Positions 24,646 through 33,700 of a stretch of 56,417 bases of DNA are shown here, one piece after another. The position numbers and the translations under genes are program-made. Position 1 is the first letter of the stretch. Each line of letters opens with the position of its first letter. Source of the DNA: Cyanobium sp. NIES-981 (GTDB lineage: Bacteria > Cyanobacteriota > Cyanobacteriia > PCC-6307 > Cyanobiaceae); assembly GCA_945901765.1 (NCBI GenBank), contig CAMDLO010000007.1:1-56417 (forward strand), given 5' to 3'. Below the pieces are notes generated by a model. That model saw nothing but the letters and a program-made list of their open reading frames with translations, had not been told where the DNA came from and did not search any database.

Positions 24646-24685
24646 GCGTGCCCCATAGAGTCTGGTGGCCCAGCTGCGGCATGCC

Positions 24686-25906
24686 GTGGATACCCGAGCT
24701 TTCAAGCGCTCCCTGCATCACTCGGAGCGCTACAACCGCCGCGGTTTCGGGCTGGGCGACGAGGTGGCCGGCAGCCTGCAGACGGCCTACCAGAGCGACC
24801 TGGTGGGCCAGCTGCGCAGCCATGGCCACCGGCTGGAGCAGGGCCGCCTCACCGTGCGGCTGGCGGAGGCTTTCGGTTTCTGCTGGGGGGTGGAGCGGGC
24901 CGTGGCGATGGCCTACGAAACCCGTCGCCACTACCCGAGCGAGCGGATCTGGATCACCAACGAAATCATCCACAACCCCTCGGTGAACGATCATCTGCGC
25001 GAGATGAATGTGCAGTTCATCCCGGTGGATGAGGGCGTGAAGGACTTTTCCGATGTGGCGGGCGGCGATGTGGTGATCCTGCCCGCCTTCGGTGCCACCG
25101 TGCAGGAGATGCAGCTGCTGAGCGAGCGCGGCTGCCACATCGTCGACACCACCTGCCCATGGGTGTCGAAGGTCTGGAACACCGTGGAGAAGCACAAGAA
25201 GCACAGCTTCACCTCGATCATTCACGGCAAGGTGAAGCACGAGGAAACCCTGGCCACCAGCAGCTTCGCCGGCACCTATCTGGTGGTGCTCGACCTGGCC
25301 GAAGCCCAGCTGGTCTGCGATTACATCCTGGCCGGAGCTCAGGCCGAGGGCCCTTCGGCCGCCCAGCGTCAGGCCTTCATCGAGCGATTCGCCAGAGCCT
25401 GCTCACCGGGCTTCGATCCCGACCGCGACCTGCTGCGGGTGGGCGTGGCCAACCAGACCACCATGCTCAAGAGCGAAACCGAAGAGATCGGCAAGCTGTT
25501 CGAGCGCACCATGCTGCAGCGCTTCGGCCCCGCCGACCTCAACGACCACTTCCTGGCCTTCAACACGATCTGCGACGCCACCCAGGAGCGCCAGGACGCC
25601 ATGTTCGCCCTGGTGGATGAACCTCTGGATCTGATGGTCGTGATCGGTGGCTACAACTCCTCCAACACCACCCACCTGCAGGAAATCGCGGTGAGCCGCG
25701 GCATCCGCTCGTTTCACATCGACACGCCGGAGCGCATCGGTCCTGGCAACCGCATCGAGCACATGCCCCTCGGCGGCGACCTGGAGCTGGAGGAACCCTT
25801 CCTGCCGGAGGGGCCGATCCGGGTGGGCATCACCTCGGGTGCCTCCACACCGGACCGGATCGTGGAAGCGGTGATCGAACGGTTGATCGCCCTGAGCGAG
25901 GCCTGA
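24686..25906 (+). CDS. ispH: 4-hydroxy-3-methylbut-2-enyl diphosphate reductase
   Basis: IspH is the [4Fe-4S] enzyme that makes IPP and DMAPP in the last MEP pathway step, feeding carotenoids, phytol and quinones. The three cluster cysteines are visible in [23 protein letters not shown] and [12 protein letters not shown] chose the GTG at 24686 because the family typically begins at [20 protein letters not shown]; a GTG 21 bases earlier is possible. The product has 406 residues, the length of the long plant/cyanobacterial type. Confidence 0.96.
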   Translation: MDTRAFKRSLHHSERYNRRGFGLGDEVAGSLQTAYQSDLVGQLRSHGHRLEQGRLTVRLAEAFGFCWGVERAVAMAYETRRHYPSERIWITNEIIHNPSVNDHLREMNVQFIPVDEGVKDFSDVAGGDVVILPAFGATVQEMQLLSERGCHIVDTTCPWVSKVWNTVEKHKKHSFTSIIHGKVKHEETLATSSFAGTYLVVLDLAEAQLVCDYILAGAQAEGPSAAQRQAFIERFARACSPGFDPDRDLLRVGVANQTTMLKSETEEIGKLFERTMLQRFGPADLNDHFLAFNTICDATQERQDAMFALVDEPLDLMVVIGGYNSSNTTHLQEIAVSRGIRSFHIDTPERIGPGNRIEHMPLGGDLELEEPFLPEGPIRVGITSGASTPDRIVEAVIERLIALSEA

Positions 25907-25940
25907 GGGGAGCGGTGGTGGCTTTACATTGGTTCACTTC

Positions 25941-25980
25941 GGGCCGGTGGCCCAGGGGGGTGTGCCACTCACCCCGTTTC
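25941..25980 (+). terminator. Two hairpins after ispH
   Basis: GGGCC-GGT-GGCCC (25941-25953) is followed at once by GGGGTG-TGCCACT-CACCCC (25957-25975) and a short GTTTC. They could end the ispH transcript or form a leader of the DUF1997 gene 28 bases further on. The T-run is too short for a strong call. Confidence 0.35.
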
Positions 25981-26007
25981 ACCTGCCCTCGTCGGTGTGC
26001 CCGCTGA

Positions 26008-26688
26008 GTGACGTTGTCGAGCCCGCCGCTGTCATCCTCCGATCCGGAACAGGTCGCTGCTGACGCCGCGGCGACCCCCCTGCTGCGCCACAGCGACGAC
26101 AGCCGGGTGCGCCGCTACGCCAGCCAGTTCGCCGATCTGATGGAGATGCGGGCGCCGGCAGAGCTGGTGGCCGCCTATCTCGATCGACACGAGGGCTGGT
26201 TCCGCCGCTGTGCCGCACCGATGACGGTGGAGCCGCTCGGCAGCAATGGTTATCGGCTCACCCTCGGCCGGTTCGGCAACTTCGGCTTCGAAGTGGAACC
26301 GACGATCGGCCTGGAGTTGCTGCCCCAGAGTGAAGGCATCTACCGGATCCTCACCGTGCCTTGCGGGATGGAGGGATCGGCTCTGGCCGGTCTGTACGAC
26401 GTGGAGTTCAACGCCTCCCTGGAGCTGGATGAAGAGACAGCCGAAACCCGGAACGACGCGATCGCACCGGAGACAACGAAGGTGCGCTGGCAGCTCGACC
26501 TGAGCGTGTGGATCCGGCTGCCGGCTGTGATCACCCTGCTGCCGGACAACCTGGTGCAGAGCAGTGGCGAGCACCTGCTGCGCCAGATCGTGCGCCAGAT
26601 CTCCCGGCGGCTCACCTGGAAGGTGCAGGAAGATTTCCACGCCAGCCACGGGCTGGCTTGCCCACCGCGGCGCCGAGCCCAGTTCTGA
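26008..26688 (+). CDS. DUF1997 family protein
   Basis: The 226-residue protein starts at a GTG. After a Ser/Ala-rich 35-residue tail it has the helix-grip-like body expected for DUF1997: RRYASQFADLMEMRAPAELV, LGSNGYRLTLGRFGNFGFEV, then a long basic C-terminal helix with LLRQIVRQISRRLTWKVQEDFH. Relatives occur in cyanobacteria and chloroplasts, and their function is unknown. There is no signal peptide. It stands alone on the forward strand and converges on the DUF4079 gene. Confidence 0.8.
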   Translation: MTLSSPPLSSSDPEQVAADAAATPLLRHSDDSRVRRYASQFADLMEMRAPAELVAAYLDRHEGWFRRCAAPMTVEPLGSNGYRLTLGRFGNFGFEVEPTIGLELLPQSEGIYRILTVPCGMEGSALAGLYDVEFNASLELDEETAETRNDAIAPETTKVRWQLDLSVWIRLPAVITLLPDNLVQSSGEHLLRQIVRQISRRLTWKVQEDFHASHGLACPPRRRAQF

Positions 26689-26721
26689 AGTGCGAATCGC
26701 GTCCCAACGGGGGACGCCCGC

Positions 26722-27186
26722 TCAGGCCGGACGGTTCTCCCAGATCTTGTTGACGATCTGCATGCCGCTGACGGCCTGCCAGAGGAACAGGGTCATCATC
26801 AGCATGTTCAGCCCGACGTGGGCCTTGCGTGCAATCAGGTTGCCCTGCTGGATCAGCGGGATCAGCGCCACGGCCAGGGTGATCAGGCAGGTCATGCCGA
26901 TGCCCACCAACAGATGGGGCCCCACAAACAGCTTGCCGTTGTTCAGGTAGGTGACGGCCATGCCACCGAAGGTGCCCAGCACCATCAGGGCCAGCAGCAA
27001 GGCACCGATCTGGAAGTGGCGCTTGCCGAACTGCCCCTTGATCAGCTGCTTGCGGGTGTCGGCGTCAGCGGTGCGGGTTTTCTTGGTCTTGATGCCGAGC
27101 ACCATCGCGTATCCGCTCAGGCCGAACAACACCCACATCAGCAGCGGGTGCACGAAGTTGAGATTGAAGGCGAGCGACTCAGACAT
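26722..27186 (-). CDS. DUF4079 membrane protein
   Basis: The 154-residue protein has four predicted membrane helices (about 10-30, 60-82, 90-110, 122-142). It shows the family's NFVHPLLMWVLFGLSGYAM near the N-terminus, with a His in the first helix, and HVGLNMLMMTLFLWQAVSGM near the end. These His positions resemble those of cytochrome-b-like small membrane proteins, but heme binding is only a guess. DUF4079 is widespread in cyanobacteria and plastids, with unknown function. It lies downstream of purH on the same strand, 112 bases apart. Confidence 0.85.
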   Translation of the reverse strand: MSESLAFNLNFVHPLLMWVLFGLSGYAMVLGIKTKKTRTADADTRKQLIKGQFGKRHFQIGALLLALMVLGTFGGMAVTYLNNGKLFVGPHLLVGIGMTCLITLAVALIPLIQQGNLIARKAHVGLNMLMMTLFLWQAVSGMQIVNKIWENRPA

Positions 27187-27298
27187 CTAGGACTCAGGAA
27201 TTCGGACGCGGGGATCGGACGCAGGACTGGGACTCCAGGACCGCAGAGCGGCGCAGCCGGGAATGGAAGCCGCGAAAGCGAACCTAGCGGGGCCCCCG

Positions 27299-28858
27299 TC
27301 AGTGCAGAAAATGACGGCGGCCTGTGACCACCATCGCCAGCCCCAGCTCGTTGCAGGCCCGGATCGACTCGGCATCCCGCACGCTGCCGCCGGGCTGGAT
27401 CACGGCGGTGATGCCCTGACGGGCGGCCAGGCGCACGGTGTCGTCGAAGGGGAAGAAGCCATCGCTGGCCAGCACGGCGCCACGGGCCCGTTCCGCCGCC
27501 GCCTCCAGGGCGATCCGGGCCGAGCCCACCCGGTTCATCTGGCCCGCACCGATCCCCAGGCTCTGGCCGTCGCGGGCCACCGCGATCGCATTCGAGCGGA
27601 TGTGCCGCACCAACTTCCAGGCGAAGGTGAGATCCTCCAGTTCGTCGGCGCTGGGCTCGCGGTCACTCACCACCTGCCAGGCGCTCGGATCGGCAGGTTG
27701 ATCATCAAGCTGCTGGGCCAGCACACCCCCCAGCACGCTGCGCAGCTGCTGGCGGGAAGCCCGGCCGATCGCCGCCGGCTCCAGTTCAAGCAGCCGCAGA
27801 TTGGCCTTGGCGGCCAGCCGCTCCCGGGCCTCCGGTTCAAAGCGCGGCGCCACCACACATTCGAGGAACAGGCTGGTGAGCTGTTCGGCCGCCGCCGTGT
27901 CGACCGTGGTGTTGAGGGCCACGATGCCGCCGAAGGCCGACAGCCGGTCGGCGTCGAGGGCGCGCTCCAGGGCCCTGGCGGTGCCGGCGCCGGTGGCGAC
28001 GCCGCAGGGATTGGTGTGCTTGACGACCACGGCCGCCGGCTGGGCATTGGTGCCGTAACCGAACTCCCGCACTGTGGCGAGCGCGGCGTCGAGATCGATC
28101 AGGTTGTTGTAGCTGAGTTCCTTGCCCTGCAGCTGCGCGGCGGCACCCCAACCAGCGCCGGGCTCGCTGAACCAGGTGGCCGGCTGGTGCGGATTCTCGC
28201 CGTAGCGCAGCAGCTGGCGGGGCGGCAGGGCCAGCGCCAGATCGCCGGGCCGGGCCGCGGCGTCCGGGGTCTCAGCGGCGAGGCGCTCCGCCAGCCAGGA
28301 ACTGATTGCGGCGTCGTAGGCCGCTGTGTGCGCGAAGGCTGCCAGGGCGAGGCGCCGGCGCAGGGCCTGGTCGATCCGGCCATCGGCCAGGGCGGCCAGG
28401 AACGCCGGGTATTGCTCGGGGCTGGTGAGCACCGTCACATCGGCATGATTCTTGGCGGCGGCGCGCACCATCGCCGGGCCGCCGATGTCGATGGTTTCGA
28501 TCGCCGTCTCGAAGGCCACGGCGGGATCGGCCACGGTCTCCCGGAACGGGTAGAGGTTCACCACCACCACATCGATCAACGGGATCGCCTGGGCCTGCAG
28601 ATCGGCCTGATGGGCCGGATCCTCGCGCCGGGCCAGGATGCCGCCATGGATGCGTGGGTGCAGGGTCTTCACCCGGCCGCCCAGGATCTCGGGAGCGCCG
28701 GTGTGGTCAGCCACCCGGGTCACCGCCAGCCCGGCCGCCTGCAGCGCCGCAGCCGTGCCGCCACTGGAGAGCAGCTGATATCCGGCCTCCAGCAGCCCCT
28801 GGGCAAGCGGCACCAGACCGTCCTTGTCGGACACGCTCAGGAGGGCCGTGGGCGCCAT
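27299..28858 (-). CDS. purH: Bifunctional AICAR transformylase/IMP cyclohydrolase
   Basis: PurH performs the last two steps of IMP synthesis. The 519-residue product has the N-terminal MGS-fold cyclohydrolase domain ([18 protein letters not shown], about 1-200, with [18 protein letters not shown]) and the C-terminal AICARFT domain with [40 protein letters not shown] and [11 protein letters not shown]. Length and all core motifs are intact. It is divergent from the esterase gene across 56 bases. Confidence 0.97.
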   Translation of the reverse strand: MAPTALLSVSDKDGLVPLAQGLLEAGYQLLSSGGTAAALQAAGLAVTRVADHTGAPEILGGRVKTLHPRIHGGILARREDPAHQADLQAQAIPLIDVVVVNLYPFRETVADPAVAFETAIETIDIGGPAMVRAAAKNHADVTVLTSPEQYPAFLAALADGRIDQALRRRLALAAFAHTAAYDAAISSWLAERLAAETPDAAARPGDLALALPPRQLLRYGENPHQPATWFSEPGAGWGAAAQLQGKELSYNNLIDLDAALATVREFGYGTNAQPAAVVVKHTNPCGVATGAGTARALERALDADRLSAFGGIVALNTTVDTAAAEQLTSLFLECVVAPRFEPEARERLAAKANLRLLELEPAAIGRASRQQLRSVLGGVLAQQLDDQPADPSAWQVVSDREPSADELEDLTFAWKLVRHIRSNAIAVARDGQSLGIGAGQMNRVGSARIALEAAAERARGAVLASDGFFPFDDTVRLAARQGITAVIQPGGSVRDAESIRACNELGLAMVVTGRRHFLH

Positions 28859-28914
28859 GGTTCGCGATCGTGAGGTTGAACGGCCAACCTACGCAGCACC
28901 CCGCCCCGCGCCCG

Positions 28915-29586
28915 ATGCCCGAGCCTGCAGCCATGGATCCAGATGCGCTGGTGCGCGGCCCCGCCGCGGCCGACCGGCGACTGGTGCTGCTGCACGGCTG
29001 GGGGGCCGACGCCGACGATCTGCTCGATCTGGCCGAGCTGCTGGTGCCGGGGGACGTGAATGTGGTGTCGCTGCGGGCACCACAGCCCCATCCGGCCGGC
29101 ATGGGCCGGCAGTGGTACCCACTGCTGTGGCAGGCGATGGTGCCGGAGCCGGACTGGCCCTCGGTGCCGGCCGCCCGCGCCGCCCTGCGTCAGCGGCTGG
29201 AGCGGCTCGCTGAGAGCGTGCCCCTTGAGCACACCGCCCTGATGGGCTTCTCCCAGGGGGCTGCGATGGCCTTGGACGTGGCCACGGGGAGCGGGGGCGA
29301 TGGACCGCTGCCGCTGGCGGCGGTGATCGGCTGCAGCGGCTACCCCCACCGCGACTGGCAACCCGGGGCGGGGGCCACGCCGGTGCTGCTCACCCACGGC
29401 CGCGAGGACCCTGTGGTGCTGGACGACCACGGCGACATGCTCCAGCGACAGCTGGAGGCGGCGCACTTTCCGGTTCTTCGCCAGGACTTCAGCGGCGGCC
29501 ACGGCATTGATCCGGCCCTGGTGCCGGTGATGCGGCGGTTTCTGAGCGAATGCTGGGAGCAGGCGGGAGAGCACAGACCTGGCTGA
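28915..29586 (+). CDS. Alpha/beta hydrolase (phospholipase/carboxylesterase type)
   Basis: This is a 223-residue serine hydrolase of the carboxylesterase/phospholipase family. It shows the oxyanion region LVLLHGWGADADDLLDL, the nucleophile elbow GFSQGAAMAL (Ser in G-x-S-x-G), an Asp in THGREDPVVLDDH, and the His in FSGGHGIDPALV. No signal peptide is seen. The ATG at 28915 is chosen; MDPDALVRG at 28933 is equally possible. A perfect inverted repeat just after the stop marks the end of this gene and of the convergent DUF3155 gene. Confidence 0.87.
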   Translation: MPEPAAMDPDALVRGPAAADRRLVLLHGWGADADDLLDLAELLVPGDVNVVSLRAPQPHPAGMGRQWYPLLWQAMVPEPDWPSVPAARAALRQRLERLAESVPLEHTALMGFSQGAAMALDVATGSGGDGPLPLAAVIGCSGYPHRDWQPGAGATPVLLTHGREDPVVLDDHGDMLQRQLEAAHFPVLRQDFSGGHGIDPALVPVMRRFLSECWEQAGEHRPG

Positions 29587-29620
29587 GACGGGCCTGAGGG
29601 AGCAGCCAGGTCTCAGCCAG
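29579..29620. terminator. Inverted repeat between convergent genes (bidirectional terminator candidate)
   Basis: CTGGCTGAGAC (29579-29589) and GTCTCAGCCAG (29610-29620) are perfectly complementary over 11 bases around a 20-base loop. The element begins inside the last codons of the esterase and ends 9 bases before the DUF3155 stop. There is no T-run, so it is a structural call. Confidence 0.5.
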
Positions 29621-29628
29621 CCTGCCGA

Positions 29629-30000
29629 TCAGACGAAGGCGTACTCGTACTCCTCCATTTCCTCCCAGTCGTCGGCGGCCAGCGCCTCGATTCCCTCGAA
29701 CAGCACCTCTTCACCGATCCTGTCGACGATCTCGCGCAGGGAGGGGAACAGGAAGTGGTTCTCTTCGGCGTACTGGGCGCTGAACAGGCCCTTCTCGCCC
29801 CAGAAGAAGCGGTCGGTGGTGTGTTCGTTACGACGCACGTTCAGGATGGCCGGCGGCACCAGCGTCTGCTCGGCGATGTAGCGACGGGCTGCGGTGACGG
29901 GCTTGTGGGAGCCGGTCTCGAGATTGAAGGTGGGGACATGGGCGAGGACCCGCTGGCCGGCGAGACGGCGGCGGCTGATCCGCTTGCGCTTCTTGGACAT
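29629..30000 (-). CDS. DUF3155 family protein
   Basis: The 123-residue protein begins MSKKRKRISRRRLAGQRVL, a very basic start, and ends in an acidic stretch (EALAADDWEEMEEYEYAFV). Between them is the conserved TAARRYIAEQTLVPPAILNV and FFWGEKGLFSAQYAEENHFL. This is DUF3155, found in cyanobacteria and of unknown function. The charge polarity suggests nucleic acid or ribosome contact, which is speculation. The ATG at 30000 is chosen over an open but unlike extension. The 419-base upstream gap is shared with the histidine kinase. Confidence 0.83.
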   Translation of the reverse strand: MSKKRKRISRRRLAGQRVLAHVPTFNLETGSHKPVTAARRYIAEQTLVPPAILNVRRNEHTTDRFFWGEKGLFSAQYAEENHFLFPSLREIVDRIGEEVLFEGIEALAADDWEEMEEYEYAFV

Positions 30001-30254
30001 GGAGCAAGTCCCGGAGACGGGACGATCGAGTGGGGACGGAGATAAGGGGTGGGACCCACCGGCCGACGCCATCACCCGCCGGGAGGGCGTGATGGCGCAC
30101 GGCAACGGTCAACGCCCTACCAGCTGGATGCCGTCTGAGCCCCGGGAGACGCCGACGTGCTGCGGGTGAGCCGCCCATTCGGCCCACCCAGCTGCTGGGA
30201 CGATCCGGATGGGGCGTTGACCGCCTGCCGGACACACCTCTGCTGTAGCTTCGA

Positions 30255-30401
30255 TTGCGTGAGAACGCAACTGAGAAGCACACGTCGAGCGACCCTGGAG
30301 CCTCGCGGAACCGCGCGGTAGTGGTCGATACGAACACCTTAAGACTTTTTTCCGGATTTTTTCCGGGTGGTCTGTGAATTTTTTCCAGACGGCTTCCAGA
30401 C
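30255..30401. promoter_or_regulatory. Leader region upstream of the histidine kinase
   Basis: In the 419-base gap between the DUF3155 and kinase genes I see a perfect hairpin TTGCGT-GAGA-ACGCAA (30255-30270). Just before the kinase there are three copies of TTTTTTCC(G/A)G-like runs (30345-30388), unusually A+T-rich for this genome. They may hold the promoter or an upstream terminator. No known riboswitch is evident. Confidence 0.35.
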
Positions 30402-30419
30402 GTCAGCCTTCAAGCGCAG

Positions 30420-31526
30420 ATGCCCGTCTCCGAGCGGTTTCTCAGCCTGGTGACCCAGCAGCTCAACCAGTTCGCTGACCGTCCGGATGTCACAGCGCTT
30501 GTCGTTTACGTCACCGAACCGGCCGCGGCGGGGCCCCCTGATCTGGTGCCGGTCGGGCACTGGCCCCCCAGTGCCCGGATCCTGACATCGCTCAGCACCG
30601 ACACCAGCCTGCGCCGGCCGGCGGACCGTCGCCGCTGGTTGCCCCTGCGCCACGGCGGCGTGCTGCTGGGGGCCCTGCAGGTGGAGACGGCGGCCCTGCC
30701 CTGGCCCGAGCCCCTGCGGCAGCGCCTGCACGCGGCCAGCCTCTGTCTCACCGAAGGGCTCTGCCTGGATCTGGAACACCGTCGACTGCTGCTGCGGCTG
30801 GAGCGGCAACAGCAGCAGCTGCAGGTGCTCCTGCACCAGCTGCGCAACCCTCTGGCAGCGCTGCGCACCTTTGCCCAGCTGCTGCTGCGACGGCTCGAGC
30901 ACGATCCCCGCAACCGGTCCCTCGTGGAGGGGCTGCTGCAGGAGGAGCGACAGCTGCAGCGCTACGTGGAGGCGATCAGCAGCCTCGAGGAGAGCGAGCC
31001 CGCACTCCCCTCCTCTGCGGACGCCATGCCCCTGCTGCTGCCGCCCAGCCTGAACGGCGAACGGCAGCTGCCGCTGGCGCCCCTGCTTGAACCACTGCTG
31101 CAGCGCGCGGCAGCCACCGCTGCCCTGCAGAGCAGGCCCTGGCACGCTCCGGAACGTCTGCCGGGCTGGCAGGGGGACAGCGGGGCGGTGGCCGAGATCC
31201 TGGCGAACCTGCTGGAGAACGCCTTCCGCTACAGCCCCGCCGGGGCAGCGGTGGGGCTGGATGTGCAGGGACAGCCGGACGGGGGCTGGGTCCTGGCGGT
31301 GTGGGACGGCGGCGAACCGATCCCGACCGGGGAGCGGGAGCGGATCTTCGAACCGGGGCAGCGGGGCAGCCGCGGCGCCGCGCGGCCCGGCACCGGTCTG
31401 GGGCTGGCGCTCGCCCGGCAGCTGGCCACCGAGCTGGGCGGTGCGCTCACCCTGGTGAACGGCTCACCGCCGCGGGGCAACAGCTTCCAGCTCACCCTGC
31501 CAGCTGCACCAGCACCAACCCGCTGA
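30420..31526 (+). CDS. Sensor histidine kinase
   Basis: The 368-residue soluble kinase has an N-terminal GAF-like sensory part (about 1-115) without membrane segments. A HisKA dimer domain follows, with the phospho-acceptor His139 in LLHQLRNPLAALRTFAQ. The ATPase domain has the N-box LANLLENAFRYSP (about 262-274), a weak G1 box (WDGGEPIP) and a good G2 box (GTGLGLALARQLATELGG). No response regulator lies beside it, so the partner is encoded elsewhere. Its place between purH and cobS is the conserved picocyanobacterial one as I recall. The 3' end overlaps the convergent cobS by 35 bases. Confidence 0.9.
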   Translation: MPVSERFLSLVTQQLNQFADRPDVTALVVYVTEPAAAGPPDLVPVGHWPPSARILTSLSTDTSLRRPADRRRWLPLRHGGVLLGALQVETAALPWPEPLRQRLHAASLCLTEGLCLDLEHRRLLLRLERQQQQLQVLLHQLRNPLAALRTFAQLLLRRLEHDPRNRSLVEGLLQEERQLQRYVEAISSLEESEPALPSSADAMPLLLPPSLNGERQLPLAPLLEPLLQRAAATAALQSRPWHAPERLPGWQGDSGAVAEILANLLENAFRYSPAGAAVGLDVQGQPDGGWVLAVWDGGEPIPTGERERIFEPGQRGSRGAARPGTGLGLALARQLATELGGALTLVNGSPPRGNSFQLTLPAAPAPTR

Positions 31527-32211
31527 GCAGCAGCGCCAACGCCTCCACCCACTCCACGCAGGCGCCGTAGCTGTCGCCGCTGTGGCCGCCGAGCCGGCGC
31601 CCCAGCCAGTGGGGCACCAGCAGGGTGGGCGCCAGGCCGATCCACGCCGCGGCGGCCCCAGCCGGCGCGGCAGCAGCGGCGGCCAGCAGCAGGGGCACCC
31701 CGAGCGCCAGGGCGGGCCGCAGTTCCCGCCCCAGCCCACGCCAGTGGCGGCGGTGAAAGGCGGCCGTGCCCCCGGCCCGCAGATAGGGGTAGGCCTGCAT
31801 CGCCAGCAATGGTGAGACCCGGCCCCAGAAGGCGGCCGCCACCAGTGCCACCCCGGCCGTCCACCCTGCCGTCTCCAGCAGGCACAGCAGCCCGGCGGCG
31901 CGCAACAGGGCCAGCTGGGCGGCGGCGAGCACGGCGGCGGCACCCACCCGGCTGTCGGCCATCGCCTCGAGGCGACGTCCCGGCCCTGCAGCGAGGCCGT
32001 CAGCCGTGTCGAGGGCGCCATCGTGGTGCAGGCCGCCACTGAGCCAGAGCGCCAGGGCCATCACCAGTGCCACCCGTGCTCCACCTGGCAGCCGGTCTGC
32101 GGTGGCCAGCCACAGCAGCGCCTGCAGGCCGCCCAGCACCAGCCCGATCAACGGCGCGAAGCGGGCGATCCGCGCAAAGCGGGGGGTGATGCCAGGCCAG
32201 GCCGGCAGCAC
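31492..32211 (-). CDS. cobS: Adenosylcobinamide-GDP ribazoletransferase
   Basis: CobS is the membrane enzyme that joins adenosylcobinamide-GDP to alpha-ribazole in the last part of B12 (pseudo-B12 in picocyanobacteria) assembly. The 239-residue product is Ala/Leu-rich with several membrane helices and the core motif [20 protein letters not shown], then [14 protein letters not shown]. The GTG at 32211 is the only usual start codon in frame. However, the codons just upstream continue with [10 protein letters not shown], which looks like the genuine family N-terminus. No ATG, GTG or TTG exists in that frame before a stop. A run of 11 G nearby could explain this (see findings). Confidence 0.85.
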   Translation of the reverse strand: MLPAWPGITPRFARIARFAPLIGLVLGGLQALLWLATADRLPGGARVALVMALALWLSGGLHHDGALDTADGLAAGPGRRLEAMADSRVGAAAVLAAAQLALLRAAGLLCLLETAGWTAGVALVAAAFWGRVSPLLAMQAYPYLRAGGTAAFHRRHWRGLGRELRPALALGVPLLLAAAAAAPAGAAAAWIGLAPTLLVPHWLGRRLGGHSGDSYGACVEWVEALALLLSGLVLVQLAG

Positions 32212-32253
32212 CGAATAGAAGATCCAGGCTCCGGCCAGATCAGCGAGCCAGCC

Positions 32254-33507
32254 GTGGGCCGACCCTGCCGGCGGTGTGGATGGGGGGGGGGGAGCAGCGG
32301 CGGAGATGGGAGGACAACCAGGCGACCACTAGCGTCGGCACAGCACGGCACCGGCGCCATCAGCTTTTCACCCCAGCCATCCCCAGCGCCGTTCTCGTTC
32401 GAGATCAGCGCCCGGTGCCCCCGCACCCGGGCGCGCTGCGGCTGCTTCCACACCCCGCATGGGGTGGTGGAGACGCCACGCTTCATGCCGGTGGGCACCC
32501 TGGCCACCGTGAAGGGGGTGCTGACCACCCAGCTGCAAGAGACCGGCGCCCAGATGGTGCTGGCGAACACGTTCCATCTGCACCTGCAGCCCGGTGAGGA
32601 GATCGTCGCCGCAGCGGGCGGCCTGCACCGCTTCATGGACTGGGACGGACCGCTGCTCACCGACTCCGGCGGCTTCCAGGTGTTCAGCCTGGGGGACATC
32701 AACCGGATCAGCGATCAGGGCGTGGTGTTCCGCTCCCCGCGGGACGGCAGCCGGATCGACCTGACCCCGGAGCGGTCGATGGCGATCCAGATGGCCCTCG
32801 GCGCCGACGTGGCGATGGCCTTCGACCAGTGCCCGCCCTACCCCGCCAGCGAGGCGGATGTGGCGGCAGCCTGTCGCCGCACCCACAGCTGGCTGGAGCG
32901 CTGCGTCGCCAGCCACGACCGCAGGGATCAGGCCCTGTTCGGCATCGTGCAGGGGGGCTGCTTTCCGCACCTGCGCGCCGAGTCGGCCCGGATGGTGGCG
33001 GCGATGGGCTTGCCCGGCATCGCCGTGGGCGGGGTGAGCGTGGGCGAGCCGGCGGCGGAGATGCACCGCATCGTGCGCCAGGTGGGGCCGCTGCTGCCCG
33101 AGGCGGTGCCCCACTATCTGATGGGCGTGGGCACCCTGCCGGAACTGGCCATCGCTGTGGCCCAGGGCTTCGATCTGTTCGACTGCGTGCTGCCGACCCG
33201 TCTGGGGCGCCACGGAGCGGCTCTGGTGGGGGGTGAGCGCTGGAACCTGAAAAACGCCCGCTTCCGCCACGACCACAGCCCGCTCGATGCCAGCTGCAGC
33301 TGCCCGGCCTGCCGCCGCCACAGCCGGGCCTATCTGCACCACCTGATCCGGGCCGACGAGATGGTGGGCCAGATCCTGCTCAGCCTGCACAACCTCACGC
33401 AGCTGCTGCGCTTCACCCGAGCCATGGCCCAGGCGATCCGCGACGGCTGTTTTGCAGAGGATTTCGCTCCCTGGCTGCCCGACTCCCCGGCCGCTCACAC
33501 GTGGTAG
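32254..33507 (+). CDS. tgt: tRNA-guanine(34) transglycosylase
   Basis: Tgt inserts the queuosine precursor into anticodon position 34 of GUN-decoding tRNAs. Motifs are [30 protein letters not shown] with the catalytic Asp, [16 protein letters not shown] with the second Asp, and the zinc site [16 protein letters not shown]. The GTG at 32254 is the nearest in-frame start but gives 417 residues, about 35 more than usual. The conserved part begins only at [16 protein letters not shown]. If the 11-G run at 32282 were 10 G, an ATG at 32280 would be in frame instead. Start is therefore uncertain; function is not. Confidence 0.92.
   Translation: MGRPCRRCGWGGGSSGGDGRTTRRPLASAQHGTGAISFSPQPSPAPFSFEISARCPRTRARCGCFHTPHGVVETPRFMPVGTLATVKGVLTTQLQETGAQMVLANTFHLHLQPGEEIVAAAGGLHRFMDWDGPLLTDSGGFQVFSLGDINRISDQGVVFRSPRDGSRIDLTPERSMAIQMALGADVAMAFDQCPPYPASEADVAAACRRTHSWLERCVASHDRRDQALFGIVQGGCFPHLRAESARMVAAMGLPGIAVGGVSVGEPAAEMHRIVRQVGPLLPEAVPHYLMGVGTLPELAIAVAQGFDLFDCVLPTRLGRHGAALVGGERWNLKNARFRHDHSPLDASCSCPACRRHSRAYLHHLIRADEMVGQILLSLHNLTQLLRFTRAMAQAIRDGCFAEDFAPWLPDSPAAHTW
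32282..32292. repeat. Run of 11 G at the cobS/tgt junction
   Basis: An uninterrupted G11 run directly after AT (making ATG). It lies between the conserved N-terminal parts of the divergent genes cobS and tgt. With G10 the ATG at 32280 would enter the tgt frame, and the upstream frame beginning with GTG would fuse to the cobS frame. Confidence 0.9.
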
Positions 33508-33538
33508 CGTCCGCTCCACGCGACTCATGAGTGACGGG

Positions 33539-33682
33539 ATGGCCGCTTACGCCCTGCACACCCTGGCCCAGCTGCCCGAGGCCTACCAGGCCTTCGCCCC
33601 CCTGGTCGACATCCTGCCGATCATCCCCTTCTTCTTCCTGCTGCTCGCCTTCGTGTGGCAGGCCTCGGTCGGCTTCCGCTGA
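33539..33682 (+). CDS. psbK: Photosystem II reaction center protein K
   Basis: PsbK is a single-helix PSII subunit near CP43. The 47-residue precursor has a short N-terminal part ([19 protein letters not shown]), then the mature [26 protein letters not shown] with its helix. An ATG at 33527 would add four residues; I prefer 33539 by family length. It follows tgt by 31 bases, a conserved neighbour. Confidence 0.96.
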   Translation: MAAYALHTLAQLPEAYQAFAPLVDILPIIPFFFLLLAFVWQASVGFR

Positions 33683-33700
33683 GTCCTTGGCCGCCCAGGC

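Noticed and set aside
32212-32340. Cobalamin riboswitch before cobS, and similar leaders before glyA or purH
   Set aside because: No B12-box or other conserved riboswitch core was found upstream, and the spaces are too short.
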